Positions 1-14,801 of a DNA stretch of 64,000 nt are shown piece by piece; position 1 is the stretch's first letter; each line of letters opens with the position of its first letter. This DNA is from Paramecium tetraurelia (lineage: Eukaryota > Ciliophora > Oligohymenophorea > Peniculida > Parameciidae): positions 3,102 to 67,101 of the forward strand of contig NW_001799555.1 in NCBI RefSeq assembly GCF_000165425.1, written 5' to 3'. The notes beneath the pieces are model-generated. The model had not been told where the DNA came from. It saw only the letters and a list, made by a program, of their open reading frames with translations, and made no database searches. The position numbers and the translations under genes were made by a program.

Positions 1-1409
1 GTCCCTTTACGAGGAATAAATATTATCTACATAAACTTTAAAAAGACTTAAATCCCACTAGTCAATTCTATCAATATATTCTCGACTAATGAACCTCACA
101 AAACAAAAATTTTATTCTATAGTTTATAATCGTGAGTTGGAAAACAAATAATTATATACTATGAAAACAGCTTATTGCTAAAGCAATTGTAACACTACCA
201 AGAAATCAAACTTGAAACCAGCAATAATGTTTATGTACAGCTTGAGATGATAGATAGTTCTAAACCCAATCTAAATAAGGATATCCAAATGTCTTACCCT
301 AAAGTGATGACTTGCTAAAAGAATTTTAATATTACAAGGGTTTCAAACTAGCATTTTGTTATGAGATGCAATAAAACTAGGCTTTTTAAAATATTCATCT
401 ACTCAAAAGATATTTATGAAATTTTTAATATAACAATATAGAAAATCACAAACCCTAATGAAATATCAAAAATAAAATTAATGCTTTATTTATAAAAAAA
501 TTTTTAATCATCCTACAAAATTTAACCAAGGGTTATTATCAATAAAGAAGTTAAATTAATTATTGTTGAAAAATATATATAAAAATGCTTAAAGTTATTA
601 AATTTATCATGCAATTCAATAAATTAAAGAGAAATTATAGAATTATAAACTATTTTCATCTAAATTAATTACGGATAGTGCCAAGTATAATACTCAGTTC
701 AGATTTAAATATTATAATAAAAAATCAGGATTAGTTTTTATATTAAAATTTGAAATGAAATATAATATATAAATTGTTTCAAGCAATAAGTAAAGATCGT
801 ATCTTTTTAAAAAATTTAGGTAGAAAATAATGTAGGTGTCAATATGATTCTTTTAGCTTCGTTGTAAGTATGTTAGGATAAAAATTAACCCATTTCATAT
901 CTTTCGATCGCCTTTCGAAAAATTTATCATATTAATTTTTATAATAAATGCAAAATAGAGATTTTCAGAATGAAATTTAAATTTTTTAATACACATGAGA
1001 TGAAGATATTAAAGACCTTTTAATATTTATATACTGAAATTAAACCTTTTATTTTTAAATAGATATTTAATTGTTTTTAATCAATTTATATTATTCCAAA
1101 TATCATTTAAACAGTTTTACTACACTTCATCATCAATAAAAAGTCATTAATTAGTTAGATCCATTTAAGACATCTTTTTCTCAATTTTTCCCTATACTAA
1201 CTATTATTAAAAAGAAATTGAATTCTTATTTAATTAAATTAATTAGTATATATCCATCGAAGATTATTGTTCGGGATGCATAAGGCATTTTGATATTGAA
1301 AAGTAATTGTATGTAATATATAATTAATTTAAATTTACTATTACAAAAAACCATTTCTTTCCTTATATTATAAAAAATTTCCTAGAAAAATGTATTTTTT
1401 CAAATCTAT
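1..1409. other. AT-rich stretch without a recognisable gene
   Basis: Both strands are broken often by TGA in all frames and no conserved domain or paired splice sites were found. At 1.4 kb this is long for a Paramecium intergenic region. It lies 3' of the giant minus-strand gene that ends at 1410. A short, fast-evolving or decayed gene cannot be excluded. Confidence 0.5.
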
Positions 1410-4400
1410 TCAAATTTGTTAATCATATAATTTTATTATTATAATATACAATTCAAACTTCTAATTCAAGACCCTCCTTTCTATTATTATTAGGTAAAAG
1501 TACATTTTAGCTAGTGCCTTGATCCCTTTCAGTAAATTGACTTCTAAATTAATTTATGATAGTAATTACGTTGTTCTTTAGGTTATTTACTAAATTGAGA
1601 TAGTATTAAACAGTTATTGATTGGAGGACTGTTTAGATTTTTGTTAAAATTGCTTATAAGCAGATTTCATTCTTTTAAAGTTATTTATTACCCTTTTCCT
1701 TCTTTCAACATTGAGCTGCAATATTCTTTGACATTACTGGCTCATCCTTAATGAATTAGGTAATAGTTATAGAATCTTTTTCTTAATTACATCAATTTTG
1801 TCCTCCATTTCATTAACATACGAATTTATGATGCAGAGCAATAATTTGGCGATTATAAATATATTGGTAATAAACAAGACAAAAAAGTATATGTTGGAAA
1901 TGCTTTTAAATTCATATTCCATATTAAGTCCTATTCCCAAAATGATCGATGCTCCACAAATCAAGGTAGATTAATAATCCAGCAGATTCAATCTGTAAGA
2001 CTTAAAAGGTTAGTATTTAAGGTTTAATTATTAATAAAATAAAAGAATAAAATAGATAAGGGAACCTTTTAAAATTATTGAGTCTTCATAAAAGATCAGA
2101 AATAAAATAACTAATTCTTTTGTTATAATCTTAATTATCTCCCAGAAATAGGCCTATGGTTTGTACTCATAATAAAGATATCCAAATAAGCTTTTACCTC
2201 TTTTGTAAATGAGCTTATGTCTTTAATTGTACATTCCAAATAATAATCCCAAAGGTATTATAATACCAAATAAAGAGAGGAACGGAGTGCAGAATGTTAG
2301 GACCCATCTTTTGTGCACAAGCGTATCAAATTTATATGCAACATTGGCTTAGATCCAGGAGACCCCTGAAATTTAGCGAATTGATACTAAAGCAATCAGC
2401 GATCCAATTAAGCTGGGCTAAAAGTAAATGTACATATAAATTATAGCCGTCATTACGATAGGCCCTCTATATTTAATTTGATTTAGATATATGAGGATAG
2501 AATAAAATAAAGCTAGGATTAAGAAGTAAATGCATGGAAGTATTAATTACCAAATTAATCTAATATAATGAATATCCAAATAGGATAGATTAACTATAGA
2601 ATATTGTATTTTAATACTTAGATAGCAATCCATAGAATGGGAAATCCTTTGTATTGGACTTCCAACTCCATTTAAAAAATAGAAATAGCTGACTGGCAAA
2701 TTTAATTTGAATGAAGTTAAGGAACTTATGATCTATAAATAATTGGTAAAGATCTTGATTAAGTAAGGAGATTCTAGGAAATAATATTGATTTGTTATTG
2801 CCCCTTTAACACTAAGAACAATGGTTATTAATGTCCTTAAATATGATCAAAAATTTACCAAGTACTGAACCCCACAATTTAGAGCAAATTAAATCTAATT
2901 ACATCACAAGATCCACAAGTATATTGTTAAGCATTTGAGAATTTTCCCTGTCCTCTTGTGTTTTAGATATCACACTACTCGCACAATGCTCCGATGTGAC
3001 CTACGTAGCATGAACTATCTCCGTAATCCCACTATCCAATGCAATTCTCTTTTAAGTTATAACATTCTTCAATTTAATTGTTATCAAAGTATGGTCTCCA
3101 AAACCCCTAGATTGAATAGAATAAATTTGATACCTTTCTTAGATTTAATTTGAATGAAGTGACATTTAAGGTAGTTTGCTCGTCCCTTATGTTACACTTA
3201 TTCGAATTAAGTTTTAGTGAATATTGGTCTAACTCTGAAGCACACTCATGGCATGACATATCTGTTAAAGACTTGATTTCTCCTACTCTACATTTATAAG
3301 TGTTAATATTGACGAATAATTTGTAATTAGCGTGGAATGATTTGATAATGAGATTGTTTTCATCATATTGTTTTATTTTTATGCTATCGCAAGTTATTAC
3401 TAATTATAAGTATTATTTATTTGTATTATCACTGTCAAATAGAATAATCAAATCATCTAGATTATAATCATTTGTGGTTGTATTAAAATAGACAGAATTT
3501 TGAGATATGAATGTTTGATTTTAAACATCTTTGAATTCTTATTTTTCCAAATCAAACAACCTAGTTTTTATGACACACTTTGAATTGGTCAAGTTGAATT
3601 ATTTAGAATAATCGTTGTCTAAAGCAACAATCCTAAAGGTTAAGTCCAACGATTATAATTCCTAGGAATCCTAGTTAAATTATTGATAATTCTGAATTGG
3701 AGTACCACTAGGTAAAAAAATTACTTAATTCTCAGTATTCGAATTAGCTAATTATTCATACAATGAGTCATTATTTTTATAAATTGCATAAGAGTTAAAA
3801 ATGCTTCGATAGTTATTTAATGTAATTGATAAATGTTCTGGAGCTTAAACAAGATCATTTCCAAAGAAAGATGCATGATTTTCTGAAAAACTAGTCTCGA
3901 ATGTTCGAATCTCCTAACTTATACTATTGTCATAATAGATTGCACCAGCAATTTATGCCTAATTTTTTTAGATTTGAGAATCCAATACAAATAAACTAGA
4001 TTCTAGTCCAATAAAATAAATAGTTCCTCCAACTTAATTTGCTTAATTATTTTATAGAATTGAATTTTATATAAGAATATTGGTTTAATTTGAAAATAAA
4101 CATGTTCCGAATTCTGCAGAATTTCCCAAACATTTATAATGAACAATGACTATATCATGTTTAAGTTGTGCTAATATCTATTCTTTAGTTTTTTATAAGA
4201 TTCTTTTTTTTTGATTAAATAATGAGGACGACTTTTCATTATAAATATCGGAGTTTAGATATATGCAACCTACTTAACCGCATTAATTATCTCTTATATT
4301 CACATTTTTAATTGAAATTTAATAAGTATTGTATTTTTACTTATTCAATTCCAAAAACACAACACCACTTTTCGATAGAGCATTATCGTTGTTGATGAAA

Positions 4401-7400
4401 CTTATGTCCAAAAACATGATAATATCGGAGTCTTTTATCTAAGTTATTGTTACAATGGCTTGCTACTAAATTGTATAGGAATAAAGATATTGATTATATA
4501 AACAATCCATAACTTAGCTACTAATTATATCAATATCCCTTTAAAAATTATTATTTGGAAGCTCAAATTAACATTACATATTTTAAATTTTTTTAGATTT
4601 CACCTAATTAGGTATTTAACATCCCTCACCTTAGAAGTTATATTATAACAAATTCTTAACTTGCAATGCTTTGATATTTATCATAGTTTCCAAATCTATA
4701 TTATATATTTATTATAGGTACCATTTCTAGGTTGTATGTATATTAGACTTAATTTTGGCATCGTACCATTAGTGATACTAATTTAATTCAAGATGATATT
4801 TCCTTAATCAATGCAATAAAGTAATGATTCTCCATGCACATTTGATAAGTTTATATTTGAAAAGTTCATAACAGAATTTTCAGCGTAAAACGAAGTTCTA
4901 TTATATAGATTAATTTAGACAGTTGGATTGATAACCATCTATTAAAAGTAATCATATAAGGCACTGAATTAATCTATTATGTTGACATCTAGAATGTTCA
5001 ATTTATTTGATAATGAAGATTTTTAAAAAGATGCGTACAGAACTGTTCCTTTAGAAGATGCACATCTTTATAAAGTGAGATTTTTAAGAGTAAGATTCAA
5101 ATAATCTTGATCTGATTTTATATAGAGAAAGCCTCCATAATCCTTGGAAATTATGTTTTAGGCACTAATGTGTTAAAGAAAAATCTAAGAGCTCTGAGAT
5201 GGGATGTCAATAAAAATACAAGCTCCATGCTCTTCATTATTTTTGAATTGAGTTTTTAAATTTTTAAAATCTACATGTATGATTTTTATAATGAGTGCAT
5301 TTATGGAAAATCCCACTCCGCTCTTTCCTGATGAATTTTCAACTTAGCAATTTTAAACAATTACTGTTTCAGCTTAAAGATATGAATTTCCTACCTCACT
5401 TATTAATGGAAAGATATTCTTTAAATTACTAAGCCTGACAATGTCATCTCTAGGGAAACTAAGAATAATATTTTTTAACAGTAAATCTATGTTATAAATT
5501 GAATTATTGAAGAATTGAATCTTATTCATGACGATGGATTTTGCAAAGATGTATGCAATAGTGTCTGTTGAGTTAGTTGCAAAGTTTGAATTGAATATGT
5601 TTGATTCCATTTTAATGTCTCCAGAAGGACAATTTATTAAAACTCCTACGGCTGAAAATATGAATAAGTTTTATCCATAGTTATGCAATTAATTTCTTGT
5701 AATCTCTATGTTAATAAGAGTGACTTAAGTCTATAATTTGCTATCAAGATATATTAGTGAGGCACTTTCTTAAGATTTAGATACAATAATAATATTTTCT
5801 TTGATTATGAAGTTTGCTAAGTAATATTTAGATTCAGTCAATAATTAAGAATAACTTTAAAATACAATTAGGGCAGAGTTTATCACATTAAAGTCAATGA
5901 TATAAAAGTGTTCAAAATAAATGCTTTGTACATCTAATAATTTCATAATGCTTTTATAGTGACTAGGGTTAAAATCAGAACAATCATAAAATTAATGCAA
6001 TTAATGTCTTTTCAATTATTGTGCTTGCAACTCTATTATTTCTAATATTTAAATGTTTTTTAACAAAAATTAAATGAATCCATAGCCTCTTTCTATTGTA
6101 CAATATTAAATGCTCACAATTTGCAATTCGATATGAATGACAGAGGAATCAAATTAATCAATCTAAAAATTATTTTGATTATTTAAAGTGATATTTGAAA
6201 GTAGAATATTCTTTATATCTACTGAAGATAAAGCAGAGTGAAACGGTTACAAGTATATTATTTATGAGAGATAATTTGAATTCAAATTTTGTATTTTAAT
6301 TTGATTCATAAAGTAATTTAAATGCGTTTGATTACTCATTTCTTTAGGCATAAAGTTATTGATAATGTAAACAATTCCTACAGTTTTGCATTAATTAATA
6401 TTTATATTATTGATTAAGACATACTTCTCAAATTACATAAAAATGGAATCTATAAGGGTCATATCACTTACTGTTAGATTTTCAACTTAAGCGATTTCTG
6501 TATTGTTAAAACTTATGAAAGGCTCTGAATTTTACATTTAACCAGAAATTAAAAAGTTTGAAATGTTTAAGAGGTTTATGTCTTTGATTTTTGATGTTAA
6601 TAATGAACTAATATTTAAATTGGCTTATATTTTTATTTGATCAAATTATATAGAAATTGTTTAATTTGATAAGAATTCAAACACATTTACTCTATGAAAA
6701 TTGCAATTCAAGATTTCAAATTTCTTAATATAAATTAATGCATTGGATGATAAGAATGATAGCTGAAAGATGCTTGTTATATTTTCATTCTCAAATATTA
6801 AGTCTTAAATATGAATTTCATTAAAATATATTTAAGAAATTTGCTTGCCTTGAAATATAAGAAAGGATGGTTATTTCTTCACAGAAGGTTAAAAATCTAT
6901 TTTTTCCATTTCTAAATTAATTGGTTAAAATCCTGCAACACTAATTAATTTTAAATTTGTAGATTATTCAATTTCAAATTCAATATTTTCAAATCTTAAA
7001 AATGAAAAATCCAAAAAGTGCAACTCATGATAAACTTTGATTTTTAGAGGCTATTCTAATTTAGAAGAAATTATTAATTAAACATCACTTTTTATAAGAA
7101 AATATTTACATTAGACTAAATACGTTCTTGGAAAACTTTTAAGAGATATAACTTATTTAATTAACTGAACAAGTCTATTCTTGATTGGATGTGATATAAA
7201 TTCTAATTTTTCTAATAAATTTCTTATTCATGATGTCAAATTTTGAATCTATTTCAAGCTAAAATAATGGATATACTTTACATCATCAAAACTAGATTTT
7301 TGGGAGCTAGATTATAGCAAGGAATCAAACCGAATGTTCTTCATTTTGAATTGAATTTATTAATTCTAATCACTAATTAAAGATAATGCTCTATAGTAAT

Positions 7401-10400
7401 CATCATCAGCACAGTATAGATTCATTTCAAAATTAATAACATTCTCGCAACCAATTTAATTTTAACAAGGGATAAATTATCCGAATTCCTAATCATAATT
7501 TAGATTTTGATTAAATGAGTAGGCCTTAAGGCATTAATAAGAATAGATTTAATTCTTTTAATTTTAAACAAAATTAGAATTTAATGCCAGCATTTCATCT
7601 GACGATCTTTCTCTACAAAATTCACAATAACTAGGACAATCTGAACATTTTTATTGAATTAAACTCAAAAAATGGTGGTAATTATTACTCCCACATTAAT
7701 AACAATAATATTATCCATCTGAGTATTAACAGTTTTGACAGTTTGAATCACAATACTTAATGCATTTTCCATCCAACAACTTAAAGCCAGCCTTACATGA
7801 AGTACATATTAATTAATAATCTTAAGGATTATTGCTCTCATCCTTGGTAAACTAATAGGATAGAATGATTTAAATACAAAATATTTTGAATTGTATTATT
7901 ATTTCAAAAATTAATGGAAAGTTTAAAGGTTGACTTTCCATTAATCATTAAATTCCTTGATAGAATAGTAACAAGTGTTGCAATTCAAAGATTCTAAACA
8001 CACAGAGCATAATCCAGTAGAATGATTTGAGTAATATCCTTATTTACATTCAATACAAAAAAAAGAAGGCATTGATTATGATGGATTATAACAAAGTCTA
8101 CAATTCGCAATTTATTATGAGCAATCGTCTCCCTAAGTGGCAGGACCACTATAATAATTATTAATCAAACAAATTTATTAATAATCGTAGATAGCACCAT
8201 TATAAAGTAGTTGAGTAAAATAAGACTAAACACAATTTGTATCGTAAAACCTAGGTTCACATTGTTCATAATAAAAATTATATCCATAACCGTTTTCACA
8301 TTATCCACAAATAGGGAATTCATCATCAATATCATTTTTTGGTTCAAAATTATAATCAAAGGTAGAATAAGCCCAAATATTGGCCCTGGAAACAAGCATT
8401 ACATATTAACAATTTTAAATGACAATTACCCTACAGTTAATACCATCAAATCTGATGGCCATTACTTTTTCATCCCTACATTTTAAGCATCTCATGAAAT
8501 ATTATTATGTTATAATATTCTAATCTTCTCTACAATACTCACAATCAAATCCGCATTTTTAACATTTCCCATCCTAGGTCAGTGCATAAAACCTTGAAAA
8601 TATCAATAATTAATTCATACTCATAACATGTCAAGCATCGATACCCAGTTTCAGTATTATGATCTCTTTTGCAAGTTAAGCATTCTTAAGGGCAGAATTC
8701 ACATTTCTATGATTAAGCATTGAAGTAATGAGTCTCGATACAATTAAGGCAAATATTTTTAGATTAACAATCAATACAATATGGATCACAGATCTAACAT
8801 TAATTATTTTAAAAAAAATGATTTATTTTGCATTTCATTCTGATTTACTAGCCTAGATGATAATTTTGACTGGCTTGGCAATCATCTTAATGGTCATCAC
8901 AAAAATCAGCAGCTCCTTAAAGAAGCTGTAGTTAAATTAAATCGTCTAAATAATAAACATCTTTATGAATATTTTATCTAACAATTTTAATAAAAGGCAA
9001 TTCTTCTGATTATTAGATGTAATCAAATGTACAAACTGGCTTCAGATACCATGTGGTCGAATAATGATAGCAATCGCCACATAGCAATCTCTCTTTTTTA
9101 TATTCTGGACTAATAATTTAATATACATCATACCACTAAATGCAAAATATTTCATTTTTATGCTTTACTTAGAAATACCCAAAATTGCACAAATTCTGTG
9201 ATTTTTCCTAAGAAATTTATAGGTATTCAAATTCTTCAATAGGTTTGCACTTTTGTAGGTTTTAAACAAATGATGTCAGATACTTGCAGTCACAAATATT
9301 TAATGAAGTTAATTCATAATTGAATTCAATATAACAAGATTTACATTGATAGTTCATTGGTCCAAAGCAACCATTGCAACTAGAATGGCATTCTAAAATC
9401 AAATATAACTGTACCCAATTCTGATTAATTATTGTCTTCATGATATCCTGTGATAAACTTAAGACGACGAACTTTTGATCTGCTTTTTATATAATTGTCA
9501 TCCTATCTAAGTACATATTGTATTATATTTGAACCAAGTAACTAAGTGTTATAGCCTAATGTTCCTAAATTATAAATAAGATGTTCTTCATTCAGAAAAA
9601 TAAATTGTATTTAAAAAATAGCTCCATTTAAAGGCTTCCTCCCATATTCAATGATTACATAATGCCATTATTAAGTTAATTCATATAAATTATCCTTGCG
9701 TACAATTACAGTATCGTATTGTCTTAAGTTCTCATCGCTATACTAATCTACTAGAAGAGGTATTTTTATGAATTCTGACGAAATTTTGATAATTGTTTCT
9801 TTATTGTTTTCAAAATCGACCTAATTATTTGATTTAATACTTCATAATATAAATCGAGAAGTCTATCTCCCTGCAATTCTTGGAGGAAGTACTTTAATGA
9901 ATCAATATGAAACAATGTTTGCCTAAGCTATAAATATTTTCGGTCATATGAATTTAAATAATATTGAAAAGCCTTAATAAGTTATAACGATTAGTACCTC
10001 TTAGTAATCTTATTTAACCCAACATTTAACCAAGTATCGATTATTTACAATTTGATATTGGTAAGATAAAGTTGAGAAATCATCTGATTGAAATTAACTT
10101 GGATCTATTATTGCATTCTCATCATATATCTTGGTGTGTGTGAGCTATTCTTAAAATTGGCATTACGTAAATAAGACTTAAAAAAAATCATCAGAATATC
10201 CAAATTCATCATATTCTTGTATTGGTGAAAAATACCCTTTAAAAAAGAGTAATTAGTATCCATCAAAAACTTAGTTGTTATAAAACTATTAATCATAGCC
10301 TCCCAAAAGGATGGTTATTTCATCAGTCATAATCTGGCAATCGAATGAGTAGACTTAATATTCAAAATTTGTAAACATTCTTAATTTATGATCGATATCT

Positions 10401-10879
10401 TAATAAACAATTGACGTATAATACCAAGTATTTTGATATTGACTGGCATCAAAATTAAATTTAGCAGATTAATACTCATTTGGACCTACTGCAAACAAGT
10501 ATATTTCATGAGTCAGGCTTATTGGTTCATCCTTCATATTGAGAATTATAGCTGCTACATTATCTTGATTTTAATCTTGTATTTTCATGAAAAAAAATCC
10601 ATTAAAAATACATTAACCCATAAATGAATATTGTTCATCACAAGGTCGAGTATATTGAGTAAAAGAATCAAAATCCATAATTGCTATGTATTTTGACCAA
10701 AATCCAAACCCTTTTGCATTATTCTCAATTAGGTTAGATTTAAGGTTTATAGTTTTTTATTGCGGCCTTGAATAATCAATTTCAAGCTGGGAATCATCAT
10801 ATTGATAAAAGCATGTGAGAGTATTAGATGAGCACAACTATACCCACAAAAGGAAAGCAAGTAAAGTTTATAAAAACAT
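1410..10879 (-). CDS. giant secreted/surface membrane protein, furin-like Cys-rich region plus C-terminal TM domain
   Basis: The protein starts MFLQTLLAFLLWVQLCSS, a typical signal peptide. A globular part follows. About 9.4-7.4 kb encodes a Cys-rich furin/growth-factor-receptor-like region (e.g. CSDCPSYCEFCRE, FCIECKQGYYS, ICLNCIETHYF). About 7.3-3.2 kb encodes a long Asn/Ile/Leu-rich ectodomain with short recurring N..I.N..F motifs, suggesting a beta-helix. Near 3.0 kb a conserved block reads CYVGHIGALCEQCD. At about 2.7-1.8 kb several hydrophobic segments follow (e.g. TNIFIIAKLLLCIINSYV), then a basic cytosolic tail ending at TGA 1410-1412. This order is known from large ciliate furin-like/7TM proteins; ligand and function are unknown. 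Several small introns are needed, and I did not resolve all of them, so the inner exon map is provisional. It could in principle be two genes, but the signal peptide at one end and the TM block at the other favour one. Confidence 0.7.
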
Positions 10880-12104
10880 TATTTAAATATTAATGCTTCT
10901 AATTTAATCCATGCTTTAATTAAAGTTTAGAATAAATTTAATTGTTTCATTCAATTTAGTTTAAGTTTGAGCCTTAGTGATAAGTGAAAAAAATATATTT
11001 TTAATTCTAAAACGTATTCAAAAAATATATGGAAAGTTTCAAAGTTGTAAATTAATTCTTCAAGCTTAATCTTTCTAGCCATTTTTATTTACTAAGATCA
11101 AATTTATAATATAAAGAGCATATATAAATTAATATATATTTTATTGATTTGAAAGGTTAAATTAACATTTATCATAATTATTGATCTAAATCTAGAACAA
11201 AAAATAGGGAAATCATTATTTAATTTAATTCACCTTAAATCCATAAGAAGTTGAAATATATCAAATAATTAAATATATATCTACTTTTACCAGAGTCTAT
11301 TTTGGTAATTATCTCTTCATTTATAATAAGGAATTTTTTTTATTTCTTAAACTTATTCTAATATTAAATCTTATCTCAAGCAAAATTTTTAAAGTTCTAT
11401 AAATCAAAAATTTTTTACACCTAATAAAGCTTAATAGAGAACTAAATTAATATTGTATTAAATTTGAAGATCTAGTAGGAATTATTTAATATTGTAATTA
11501 TCAAATTTTAATTCAAGCATATATTGCAAATTATTATGATTGAAATAGTGATACTATTGCCACCATTCTTATTATAATTAAAAAAGCTTGCTTTTAGATT
11601 TTTAGTAATATATTTTTAATTAAATATTAATAATTAGAAAATATTAATTATATTATAATATTTTATAATAGATTTAATAGGTTCTACTACATATCATCTA
11701 AATTGATCGAGGGTTTTTTAATTTGCAAATGATGATAATAAATCATAAAGTAAGAGGATCAATATTATATATGAAATAGTAGGATCCACCATGATTGCCA
11801 CAAAGATATTTAAACATTTCTATAACAATTTCTTTGCTGTCTTACTGAAGTATATGATTTACCATAGTCAAATCAGCCGATTGCAATCAATTTGGTTGAT
11901 AGAGGCTTCTTTTATTTATTGTTTAAATCAAATTCTATTAATTAATTTATATTTGAGAACAAGAGTATTTAGGAAAGTCTTTTGAAAACATATGATATTA
12001 AGTATTTATCTTTCCGTTCCAATTGTAATAAATAGCAGAATATATTTTCTTTGGCTGGTTAATCTTTTTTAGTAGTTTAGAATAATAGTATTTTGTTTAA
12101 TAAA
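10880..12104. other. intergenic region with two short open frames
   Basis: This lies upstream of two divergent genes. A 64-codon plus-strand frame at 11791-11985 starts MIATKIFKHF and ends at a true TGA. A 43-codon minus-strand frame at about 11084-10953 starts MARKIKLEEL. Neither resembles a known family or has splice sites extending it. They may be chance frames or remnants. The promoters of the surface-protein gene (minus) and the alpha-kinase gene (plus) must lie here. Confidence 0.4.
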
Positions 12105-14765
12105 ATGAATTTCTGTGATGAGATAGAAAATCTATGTCATGAACTTGAGAAATGCCAAATTTAGAACTGTGAAAGATTGCATCCAAGAAGTTTTAGTGGA
12201 GTTTGCATAGGCTATTTACAGAATATTTGTTAATAATCAGAATATTGTGGCTTACATCACTTTTCTTAAGAAGAGTTGGATAAAGCATTTGATTCTTAAC
12301 CAATAAATGGAATCTATAAGCACAATTTATGTTATAAGAAATGCAATAATTGTAATTGCAAATATTTACATCCCCCATGGTTGGAACGTATTTGTGTACA
12401 TTGTGAGAATAAAAATTGTGATAAGAAATAAGAAGGATTATGGCATACAACTAAATGGACAGACATAAGAAAGAAAGTTTATGAAATGTACAACATAAAT
12501 AAATTAAACCCTGAAAAATTAGGTGCTGATGATGATTCATATGAAGCCCAAAAATATAATTTTGATAAATATTGTATCAAGTATTTTTAAGGAATCTGCC
12601 CTCACCACAGATGCCAAAAACCACATAAAAATTGGGAAGATATAAAAGATATAGGAGAGTTTTAGAATTTAGAAGATTAAGTTATTAAACCTTGTATCAA
12701 ATATGATGAAATTAAAAATAAATATGTGAGTTAACCTCAAACACTAAAATGTGCTGTTTTTATGTAAAAGAATTCACTTCAATTAATGATAAACTAAATA
12801 TAATAAAGGCCACAAGCTGATATCATATTTATATTAGACTGTACGAAAAGTATGGATAAATGGATTGAAGTTTCAAAGAAGAGCATCAGTTCTATAATTG
12901 CTGAGTTTAAGAAAAAAGTATAAATAAATGCGGCTATAAGAATGGCTGCAGTTTGCTATAAGGATTTTTCAGATGGTCCAAATCATATTCAGTATCACAA
13001 TTTTACGGTACGTCCAGAGGAGATTGAAAAATTCTTCGGTAACTTAAAAATAGAAGGCGGTGATGATATCCCTGAGGATTTGTAAGGTGCTCTTGATATG
13101 GCATATAAATTAAAAATTTGTAAAGATCCTGCAAGTCTCTTATAGATTTTTATAATCACAGATGCCCCATGTCATGGGAGGAAGTACCATAATTTAGCTT
13201 ATGATTAACGCCCGGATGCTCAAGATTTGGAAGAAAAACTTTAAAAATTCGTAGATTTAAAATAAAGATTTTTTCTCTCATTCTTATAAATCAATGAGCA
13301 AACTTAAAAAATGGAGAAAGTGATTCAAAGCGTGGTAAAAAACTATTAAAGTGCAAAAATCGCTGATAAATAATTTTCAGATTATATTGTATTCTCTCTA
13401 GCTTCTACTTATAACAAATCGATATCAATGAATGTAAATAAAGAGTATGAACATGTTTGCTCTGCTTAATATACAAAACAAAAAGATATGCCTTATATGT
13501 ACAATAATAGAAAAAATGAGAATTATTATGATTTCTTTCTTTCTTAAATCTTAAAAACTTAAAAAAAAGGGGATACTTTAGTATTTATTGAAAACAATGA
13601 ACTTTAAGTTAGTTAATAAGGTTAATAATAAGAAGTATTTAAGGGGTTCGATTAAAAGAATAATGTGCACATTATTATAAAAATACAGAAAAATATTATT
13701 AAGAAATTTAATTCTAAAACTTTGACAGCTGATGATATTGATGAAGCAAATAAGATTGCAGAGAGTAAATATAAACAATAATTGATTGCGAAATAATTGA
13801 GTCATCATTTTAATTTCTGCTGCAATAAATAAAATATATAGTTTACGCCTCTTTATTATGCAACTCCATATTTATATTAATTAGAAAAGCCGTTTAAGGG
13901 TGTAAAGCTAATATATGCAGAGAGTTACATTGATATTGACTAGCCTTGGAAGAAGTACACTAACAATACAGAGTACAGAGATGAATGCATAGACTTAACT
14001 GCTTTCTCTCACTTTACATATCAATATACTAACTGTTAAATGATCGTAACAGATTTATAGGGGAAAACCAATATCTTAAGTGATCCAGCGATACACACTT
14101 CAATTTATAATTAAAATTTAACAGATTCAACTAATTTAAAAGATGATGGATGTCGTAAATTCTTTTTGAATTAACATCCAGAATGTTTAACAATTTGTAG
14201 ATAGCTAAAATTAAATCCAACAGAAATTTAACAAAAGAGTTCAGGTTGCATTGAAATGTAATAATCTAATGTGCCTACTTAATAGGAGGATGCTTATTTT
14301 GGAAGTAAAATAAGTAGTGACAATAGATTCAAAGTATGCTGTAACTGTAATGCATTAGAAAAATTAGAATAATAGTCTGACACTTGTGAACTTTGTGATA
14401 GTTGCAAAAAGGAATAGCAGAATAAGGAAACTGTGAATTGTTAATGCTGTAATGCAATATTTGAAATCTCTTTAAATTTTGAATAGATTTTTGGAACTGT
14501 AGTGGAATATTGCCAAGATTGTTAAAATAAATAATGCCACACGACTGTGGCAAGGAAATGCTATTATTGCAGTAAAAGAATATGCTTACAAACAATTAAG
14601 GAAATTTAAATAAATGGCAAAAAAACAGATATTTGTGCAGATGCTCATTACTTTTTAAGATAAGTTAAATGTAAAAATTGCCAATCCAATTATAATTTTA
14701 AATAGTTATTAAGCCAAGAGGATTATTATAAAAATGATTATAATTGCGGATGCAAAAACAGATGA
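12105..14765 (+). CDS. alpha-type protein kinase with Cys/His-rich N-terminus and VWA domain
   Basis: This is an intronless 886-residue frame. Residues 1-190 hold several Cys/His clusters (CQIQNCERLH, CNNCNCKYLH, CPHHRCQKPH) resembling CCCH zinc fingers. A von Willebrand A domain follows, with the MIDAS signature DCTKS at about residue 245 and a second motif FIITDAPCH. Residues about 560-730 match the alpha-kinase (MHCK/eEF2K) fold: LTAFSHFTYQYTN, then VTDLQG, LSDPAIH and the zinc-site pattern HPECLTIC. A C-terminal tail of about 130 residues has many CxxC pairs. Family knowledge: alpha-kinases phosphorylate Ser/Thr independently of the classical kinase fold, and VWA-alpha-kinase fusions (VWKA) exist in Dictyostelium. 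The substrate is not visible. The stop lies only 36 bases from the stop of the convergent MATE gene. Confidence 0.85.
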
Positions 14766-14801
14766 AATTTTATTAATAAATATTTATTATTAATTCAAGA
14801 T

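Noticed and set aside
8211-8486. Plus-strand 91-codon frame
   Set aside because: It lies opposite the Cys-rich part of the giant minus-strand gene and has no motif; a shadow frame.
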